This document shows positions 56,595-64,000 of a DNA stretch of 64,000 bases, piece after piece. The notes beneath the pieces were generated by a model. The model ran no database searches and was not told the origin of the DNA. It worked only from the letters and a program-made list of their open reading frames with translations. This DNA is from Dicyema japonicum. Its lineage: Eukaryota > Dicyemida > Rhombozoa > Dicyemidae. Positions within the stretch are counted from its first letter, which is position 1; the number at the start of each line of letters is the position of its first letter. The DNA lies in contig RDEW01000018.1 in assembly GCA_011109175.1 (NCBI GenBank), positions 312,887 to 376,886 on the forward strand, given 5' to 3'. The position numbers and the translations under genes are program-made.

Positions 56595-59500
56595 ATGTGT
56601 GAGGAAATCAAGCAAAGGGTATTCAACAACGAATTTCTCATTTCACATTGCAGTCAATGTACTTATCGAGGCATTGAGCTCCATAATGGCATGAAAATCC
56701 TCCTTATCAACGACCCCAACGTTAAAATCGCGGCCACCAGCCTTTCCGTGGGCATTGGTAACCTTATCATTAATCACAGGCTCATTCTACGAACCAAATG
56801 ATATACCAGGACTTGCCCACTTTTGCGAGCACATGCTTTTTATGGGTTCTCAGAAAGTCTGATAATTTTAACATCCTAGTTTCCTGATGAAAACGAATAC
56901 GGCAAAGTTTTCTCGTCTAATAACCTTCTAGTTCATTCAGAACAACGGGGGAACCACCAACGCTTTCACAACCAAAGACCAGACATCATTCTACTTCACG
57001 GTCAAGACAGGGAAGTTGTTCCAAGCCATGGAGATGTATTTTTAATGGTTAAGTTAAGATTTGCTGAGTTTTTCATATCGCCTGTCTTTTGCCCCGACAG
57101 CATTGTGAGCGAGGTTGAGGCCGTCGAGTCTGAGTTTGTGGGGAGCAGCGAGGACGACTCCTTCCGAATTGGGGAGGTTGTCCGCATGTTTGTGGAGGAC
57201 GGCCATCCTATAAGTTTATTCTCCTTTGGTATGACTTAACGGTTAAATTAGGCAACCTAAAATCGCTACTTGAGAATCCACGTGATTGTGGGACAGACAT
57301 CCGGGAGGCCCTAAGGAGATTTTTTAGTTTTTTTAGCAGCAATTTGATGACTCTCACAATAATTTCTAACCGTAACCTTGATTACTTATAAAAGATGATA
57401 TCGGCGAGATGGAACAGAAAACATCGGCAATTTTCTCGAAGATTGAGAATAAAGATACACACAGGAAGACATGGGAGATACCGATGTTGAAAACGAAGGA
57501 TGTTGTGGTGAATTTGTATTGTAGCACATGATTTTCATTGAGAGTCTTGGGGAGGTTAACAAGCTCTGTATCCAGTTTTTTGTCCCTGACATGAATGACT
57601 ATGATAAATCTATAGTTTGTTGTGTCACTTACTTAAAGTCTCTGAGGTTCATTGAATACTTGTTGAATAATCCATCACCACAAGGACTAATATATTTACT
57701 ACAAAAGCGCGGTATAATTTAAGTATTTAATTTTTAAACTATATTTGAAATTATTAATTTTCTGAATCTTATTTTCACAAATATTTGTATTTAATTAATT
57801 AGGACTGATTGTGGATGCCGATTTTGAATGTGTTCATGAGGCTAAAGGATTCAACGTGTTTGTTGGTGAATTTGAATTGGAGGCCTACAACATTGGTATT
57901 GTCTCTAGTCATCGTAGATTACATCAACCAAATTGTCCTAATGTTCTTTGCTTATATTAAATTGGTGAGTGATAACCCTTTCCCAAAGTCAGTCTATGAC
58001 GAATTCACTGTTTTTTTCTCCTTCATTGCAGACCTTCTTAGCCATTCAGTTCCACTATGGAGTTACTCCTCCTCCAGCTTCACTGGCAGAGTTAATCTCA
58101 GCATCTCTGCAGGTTTTACCCATTAAGGACATATTCTTTTTGCCTGAGAAATACGACCTCGCCTCGGTGGACCACGTGATCAAGTATTTTACTCTTGAGA
58201 ATGCACTGTAGTGATTCTAGTGAGTTTAGACTGATATTCGTGGCTAAAAAGCTGCCTTATAAGACAGATCGGACTGAACCACACACAGGTGCAAAATTCT
58301 GCATAAAAGCCCTTAGTGAGGCACAGATTGAGGTACACTTTAATTTTATCACCCAGATGTGGACTTCCTATGTTTATAATGAAGTATTCGGATACCCTGA
58401 AGCGAACCCCTACTTGCCGAAAAATATTGATGATATTTCAAGTCTTATTGATTTAGATGATTTGAAAAGTCAAAATGAGGTTATTGGTGTCCAAAATTCT
58501 AGAAAGCGAATTCACCTAATCCTTCTAAATTGATGGTTTTTTGTGCCTTAACTTGTTAAGGCTTTCCCACAATATTGTCTTTGGTATAAATTCGACTACT
58601 ATTTAATGTTCCCTAAAGTCTTTTTAGGCTTTCGTCTATTAAAGTATTGATTTGTTTCATGATAGTGAAAATTTCTCAAAGGATCCTCTCAGTTACTGCC
58701 TGTCTCACGTTCTGATGCATGCCTTTACTGACCACTTAGAAAATATTCTGGCTTTGGCAGACATGGCGGGCATCTCTGTCGAGGTGAAGATCCTAAATAA
58801 ATCAATTAAAGTTTGCCTTGATTTGATTTTGATTATTTTCTATGGATTTTCTTCCAAAATCAGCGAAATTGTTCAAATCGTGGCCCACAACATCAAACAT
58901 TTCATCCCAACCAAAATTAGGTTCGCCGCCGTAAAATATGACGTTTGTGTTGGCTTACTCAAGTACTTCCAAGAAATCGAAGATATGAAGATTGCGAGTC
59001 CTTTCGAGCAAGCCTGTTTTTTCTCATCCTTGGCTCATACTGAATTTGGCTTTCTTCCAGAAGATTTACTTGCTGTCAAAAAAAGTAAGTAGTAGTTAGA
59101 TGACTAGATGTTACTATGGAGTCTCTGATAAAATTCAGGGATGATAACCTGAGGGAGGTATTCGTGGAGGGATTCATCAGTGGTCCCGTTTCCACGGAAG
59201 TATGAACTGTGTTGATGTGTCTAGGTGGCTTCTCAACTGTTTTTTCGATTTCAGGAACATTTTCCTGTAGAAAATCTGCCACCATGTGCTAAATTATTGA
59301 AATTTTTTATTCCCAAAGGTTAGTCTGAAATTTTACTTAAGGATTGTCACGTCTGTTTTTCTCTGATACAGACGAACATACTGGCTATGGAATCTCACAT
59401 ACTTTCTTCGTTCCAGAGACTGCCACTTTAAACTTGGGGCCCCGTCAGGAGTTCTTTTGCAGTCGGCTGCGAATTGAGTGCATTCTGGGCATGTTGGAAC

Positions 59501-60135
59501 TGATTTTGTCTGACGAGTGCTTTAATTTCCTGCGGACAAAACGACATTTGGGTTAATTGGCGGTAAAACATAGGTTATTCGGTCTCTTTTGAAGTCTGTG
59601 TGTCACGTGGCTGCCACGCTGTTAAAATTTTTGTTGAGTCTTCCTACAATGCTAAATATGTCGAAGGTCAAATCGAAGAAGCTCTGCATCACTTTAGAGT
59701 TTGCTAATAATGGAATTATAGGCCTATTTGGCAAGCTTTTCCAGTGATGAGTTCGCCAACGTGGTGGACTCTTACAGGTCAATTTGCCTAGAGAAGCCCT
59801 CGACTGCTTATAAACAAGCGAATAGACTGTTTAAGGCTATTTTGACGGATACCTTTGAGTTTGATAGAAGTTAGGAGGTTGCTGTTTATTTAGGGAACAA
59901 ATTGGTGGCGGAGGTGGACCTTTTGGAGCTGAGGCACATGATCTGTTTTTTTGACACATTCGTTGGTTCTGGGGAAAATGTCCCTGAGAGATCTCGAATC
60001 ATATGTCACGTGGTGCCTATGATTGGGATGAAGGAATATATTAAAGAGTCCGAAACGGTTGTATGGCTGATGATGTTGTAGGCAGCTCAGCCCGTAGAGC
60101 TGTTGTATGAACTGAGGAAGCAGTGCTTGAAGTAA
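56595..60135 (+). CDS. IDE: Insulin-degrading-enzyme-like M16 metallopeptidase
   Basis: Twenty-five exons joined across 24 introns (23 of 22-25 nt, one of 91 nt at 57712-57802) encode 971 residues; the total is divisible by three. Human IDE has 1019. The inverted zinc motif HFCEH lies at residues 68-72 (56818-56832) in the context [20 protein letters not shown]. The distal Glu ligand region EVEAVESEF follows at about 57113-57140, so the active site looks intact. Further matches in order: [60 protein letters not shown] and DTFEFDR (human TLRTKEQLGYIVF, YNFDR). IDE is a zinc peptidase that encloses and cleaves short peptides such as insulin. Substrates here are unknown. The start [10 protein letters not shown] is the first ATG in the first exon after an AT-rich leader. 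No frameshift was found. Confidence 0.9.
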
Positions 60136-60245
60136 TTACTTTTTCTACTAAATTTGTTTTTTTTACTTTTTGTCTATAATTGTTTCTATTAGTAATGATA
60201 TAAAAGTGTCCTGAGATGCTAAGCAAGGAAAGAGTTTCAGTTTTT

Positions 60246-60483
60246 ACGTTCGAATTTTGTATATTTTCGATTGGATGTTAGCGTCACTAAAATTTGGGTA
60301 TTCTAAGTGGATTAGTTCCCTTTGAAGGCCTATTATTATGCCATAGATCACCAGGTAAACGCTAACGTTCGAATTTTGTATATTTTCGATTGGATGTTAG
60401 CGTCACTAAAATTTGGGTATTCTAAGTGGATTAGTTCCCTTTGAAGGCCTATTATTATGCCATAGATCACCAGGTAAACGCTA
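60246..60483. repeat. 119-bp tandem duplication
   Basis: 60246-60364 and 60365-60483, from ACGTTCGAATTTTG to AGGTAAACGCTA, appear identical with no N. It lies just downstream of the IDE-like gene. Confidence 0.85.
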
Positions 60484-60501
60484 ATTAAAAGGAAAACGCC
60501 A

Positions 60502-62700
60502 TCAGATGATCCCGGTTTCTCTCAGAAATATTCTCATCTTTCTTCGGTGTTGCTCTCGGGAATCGACGCATTTTCGATTGTACCGTTCTTATGGTAGTTT
60601 TTCATTTTGGGTGAATTTTCAGCCCAAATTCCTCACAAGAACCTCAAATTGGGTTGCTCTTATTGATAGTCCTGTGATTCGAGAGATTGTTTTGGTCATA
60701 TTGGATTGAGACGAGTTGATCTTATCCATGCTTGTTTTAGCAAGTTTTGTCCCTCAAGCTGTACATCCATAACTTATAGTTGGCTCATTGAATTGGGTGT
60801 ACAACGTGAATGACCGATTTGAAGATCTTTTAAAATTTGAGACGAGCACCATCAAGAAGTTAAGGTTTCGTGCCGAAGCACTGAGTTTGACACATGTGTA
60901 GCCCATGATGGTGTTGAATGTTAAACCCAGAATCTTAGATTTTTTCTTGTGTGGAATTAGTTCACCATTCAAAAATAGCTCGGTGGAATAACTTGATAGT
61001 CTTCTATTCGATGTAAAAAGAAAGGCAAAAAAATTTTCTGTAGATTGAATTTGTGTTCAACCATTCATGAAGTCTAATAGTTTGCAATGTATTTGTAGCT
61101 GGCGTAACAGGTATATCTTTGCAAGCATAAATTATGTCATTAGCATACGCAAGGGTTAGCGAATTTGTGTCCGAATCAATTGGAATATCGTGCAAGAATA
61201 GTTAAAAAGCGACGGTGACAAGGGGAACCCTGAGGCACGCCGTTTGGAAGAAATTTTGAGACCGATCGTTATGATTTTGTTACGACTTTTCCTCTTTTAC
61301 CAATGAAAAAGTTCCCGAGCCATCTTTTGAAAATGCTGGGATTTCTGAGCAGTAGATCTTCTTTGTTAAGAATTTTCTGGGGACCGAGTCAAAAGCCTTG
61401 CGGATGTCAACCGAGCACAATTAAGTTTTGAGGTGCCTAGGCTTTAACTAAAGTCCCGCCATAATAAAGCTTGTGAGGGTTTGCAAGTGTGAACTTGTAG
61501 ATATGTCTTTTTTAAATCTGTGCCGGAAGGATTGCTTACGTAAATATAGGAAGATGCGGTCCAAGACCATTTTCTCAAGAATTTTTCAGAATGTGCATAA
61601 TAGGAATATTGGTCGATAAGAAGAAGAGGACTCTTTTTGTTTTCCAGGTTTCTGAACTGGGTAGATGTGGGCCAACTTCCAGATTATTGGAATTGTGTTT
61701 TTATTTATTCTGGTCCGCTTGAGAGGTTAGCCTTTCTACCTCCAATGGTGAAACCGATATATGATCATGACGATATCTTGGTTTTATCAATGAACAAGGG
61801 AGGACCCTCGTACATTTTATGAGATAAATAACTATTCTGAGCGTAGAACTTTGTCATTCTATCGAATTCTTTTTCGCTGAAATCAAGACTGTTTCTCTTC
61901 TTAGGGATTTTGATCTTTGAGATATTCTTCCACATGATTGATAGGAACCTCTGCTTGTTAAACGTGGAGGTGATTTTTCTCCATGCGTCCATTTCCTTTT
62001 TCTTATAGGTTTTCTTTATTTCGCTATCAAACACTTGAATTCTGTATCTAACTACTGGTGATGGCCTTTGGATGCTTTTGAGTCGATTAAGTTCATTCAT
62101 AAAAGTTTTATAGAATTTGATTGACCTTTCTCGAATAAATACCTTTATTGCCTTCTGGATCTTTCTGTTAGCATAGGAAACTGAATTATCTAGTGAGTTA
62201 AAACGTACTGAATCGAAATCTGCTAAGTTTATGTCCACATGTTAAGAAATCTTTCTAATTGACGTTTCTGTAATCCAGGAAAGTGTTTCGTCTTCTTTCA
62301 GAGATGAGCGTGTTTTTCATCCGAGTGGAAATAGGATTGTGGTCTGTCCTAAATCACAACCAGTTGTCAAGAAAAGCAATGTTAGGGATAGCAAGGTGAA
62401 GTGTTGTCATAAGCTCTATAAGGTTTTCTTGTGTTAATCCGATAGTCGCTAAGAATTATGAAATTATCCAGTAGAAAAAAAAGGAGATCTCCTCTGGCAT
62501 CAGCAGGTGGTTTTGTACAAGATCAGATGTTTCGCGTTGAGCTGCCGCATATCAACAAATATTGGTATTGATGTACCACATCCAAGGAGAAGGTAAACTA
62601 TTTTGGGAAGGAGCTGGTAGGGGAATGTATATGTTCACAATTGTAATATTTCCCATGTTTGTTCTAATGGAGACTCCAATGTATTCCACGAGAAATGGAG
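60502..62700 (-). pseudogene. LINE with endonuclease end, linker and RT (inactive)
   Basis: On the minus strand: DHNPIST from the endonuclease C-terminus (about 62360), then a 157-codon linker ORF (62238-61765, ERSIKFYKTFMNELNRLKSI, DAWRKITSTFNKQRFLSIMW). The RT follows with CSVDIRKAFDSVP (about 61420-61380), LFLHDIPIDSDTNSLTLAYA and YANDI in place of YADD. The thumb is KSKILGLTFNTIMGYTC, and the end FLRETGII has its stop at 60502-60504. Frameshifts and the D-to-N change in the catalytic box show it is dead. Confidence 0.7.
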
Positions 62701-62759
62701 GATCATAATGCGTAAACATTATTATGTGCTCGATCTCACTTTTGACAAAAGTAATGACT

Positions 62760-62905
62760 ATGCAAAAACATTTTTTAACCTTAAAATTTAAATAAATTTA
62801 ACATTAATAAGTTAACTTTATTAACTTATAAACCAAACTTTTTAACCTTAAAATTAAAAAAAATTAACTTTATTTATTTTCCATTTAAACTTGTAAAATA
62901 TAGAT
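62760..62905. repeat. AT-rich short repeats
   Basis: TTTTTAACCTTAAAATT occurs twice (about 62771 and 62839), with TTAACTTTATT-type motifs between. Simple AT-rich DNA bordering the Tigger end. Confidence 0.5.
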
Positions 62906-62906
62906 T

Positions 62907-64000
62907 CAGTAAAACCTCTCGAATCCGCCGCATTTTTTAAAAAATACAAAATTCCCTATGAGAAATTCTCGAATACGCCAATTTCTCTAATCCGCCGCAT
63001 TTTTAAAAATAATTTTTTTCATTTTCTTATTATTTTTATTTTTTTAATTCAAAAAAACTTCTACACGAGACATTATCATTTTTGTGTTGTTGGTCCTAAT
63101 GAAACGTAATTGTACAAGATTAAAAAATTCTGAAAAGCCTCAAATTATAAAATTTATCGGGAAAATCCAGGGATTTCGCTCACAAGAGTGTCTGAAATCT
63201 AATCCTGAAGATTCAGACGTGGTATTTCAAGACGATCCTTAAATGACCTGAGGAGCAAAGGGAATGTATCCACCTTGCTTTTTTCAAAATTATCTCGGAA
63301 TCCATCTCTCCATCTCACAAAATTTGTACAGATTTACTGCAAGTTGAAATAATGTTTTTACCAACAAATTCTTCATATTTTTTACAGCCGATGGACCAAG
63401 GATTCATTAAGAGATTCAAGACGTTATTAAATAAATACAAATTTCTCGAAATTATTGAAAAAATTGAACTCGGAAAATCATCAACCGAGACATGTAAAGA
63501 AATAAACCTTAAGGAATTTATACTCATCAACGATGGAAAAAGCTAAATAGTATAAAAAATAATAAGCTGTTTTTGACATGCTAAATGGACCGAAGATTTT
63601 ATTGAAGTAATTAATGACGATTTTTCGTTTGAAACTTATCAAGAATTCGTGTCAAGGCTGCAAATAAATGATCCAATTCCAAAAGATGAGTTTCTTCTCT
63701 ATGAGTATACATAGCATGAAAAGATCCTGGAAAATTTGAATGAAAATGATGAAGACAAAGAATGCATTAATGATGGAGAACAAAAAAATGAACAAGTCGT
63801 TTTAGACTATGATGCAATGAATGTGTCTATAAATTCAGGAAGTACTTTAAACAGAAGGATGAAGTTAACTTAAATGTCTTCAATCTCCTTGATGATGTTA
63901 GTAGAAACATCAAAACGAACATTAAAACAAGAATAACTGATTTTAAAAGAAATTAATGTTATTTTTTAATTAGTCTTTAGAAATTAAAAAATACATTTTA
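62907..64000 (+). mobile_element. Second pogo/Tigger-like element, cut by window end
   Basis: It opens with CAGTAAAACCTCTCGAATCC, like the terminal repeat of the 5108 element (CAGTAAACTCTCTCAAAT). Subterminal CTCGAATACGCC and CTAATCCGCCGC repeats follow. A transposase remnant reads FLPTNSSYFLQPMDQGFIKR, the PxNxTxxxQPMDQGxIxxFK signature of Tigger DDE enzymes. The C-terminal WTEDFIEVINDDFSFETYQE, then PIPKDEFLLYEY is followed by acidic residues. Internal stops; the right end lies outside the window. Confidence 0.75.

Overview
The window looks like nuclear DNA from a small-genome metazoan. It is AT-rich, full of decayed transposable elements, and holds eight recognisable protein-coding genes whose introns are almost all 21-29 nt long. 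Joining exons across these tiny GT...AG introns gives continuous proteins with clear animal homologues. For WDR44-like, SSBP-like, IFT43-like, CEP83-like, DGCR8-like and IDE-like, the total exon length is an exact multiple of three. Introns this short combined with animal-specific genes (DGCR8/Pasha, SSBP, C2CD3, WDR44) suggest a dicyemid mesozoan or a similarly reduced animal parasite. That is an inference from gene architecture, not from a marker gene.

Layout: 1-900 retroelement remains. 928-3628 WDR44-like (+). 3.6-11.2 kb a pogo/Tigger element with a nested tRNA-derived SINE, and several LINE 3' ends. 11249-11730 SSBP-like (-). 11.8-13.5 kb LINE pieces. 13572-14104 IFT43-like (-). 14.1-22.8 kb LINEs of at least three kinds, a hAT scrap and tRNA-like repeats. 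22861-24727 CEP83-like coiled coil (-). 24.9-30 kb Tigger, LINE and non-autonomous LINE material. 30110-31126 an unrecognised secreted or anchored Thr/Tyr-rich protein built from repeated 81-nt exons (+). 31.2-36.2 kb repeats and an integrase fragment. 36267-37331 DGCR8-like (+). 37.4-45.3 kb hAT, LINE (one with a 2A motif) and Helitron. 45745-50677 C2CD3-like (+). 50.7-56.5 kb TE remains and an unassigned candidate gene. 56595-60135 insulin-degrading-enzyme-like M16 protease (+). 60.2-64 kb LINE and a second Tigger element.

Functional links: IFT43 (IFT-A complex), CEP83 and C2CD3 (centriole distal end and distal appendages) are all cilium genes. WDR44 is a Rab11 effector that in vertebrates also bears on ciliogenesis. 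DGCR8 is the Drosha partner in microRNA processing. The genes lie on both strands with transposons between them, so shared regulation is not implied.

Assembly caveat: there are fourteen single-N positions and one 9-N gap. Most single Ns separate two nearly identical flanking copies, so they look like unmerged contig overlaps. One of them duplicates part of the C2CD3 tail, and another (48647) may hide missing C2CD3 exons.
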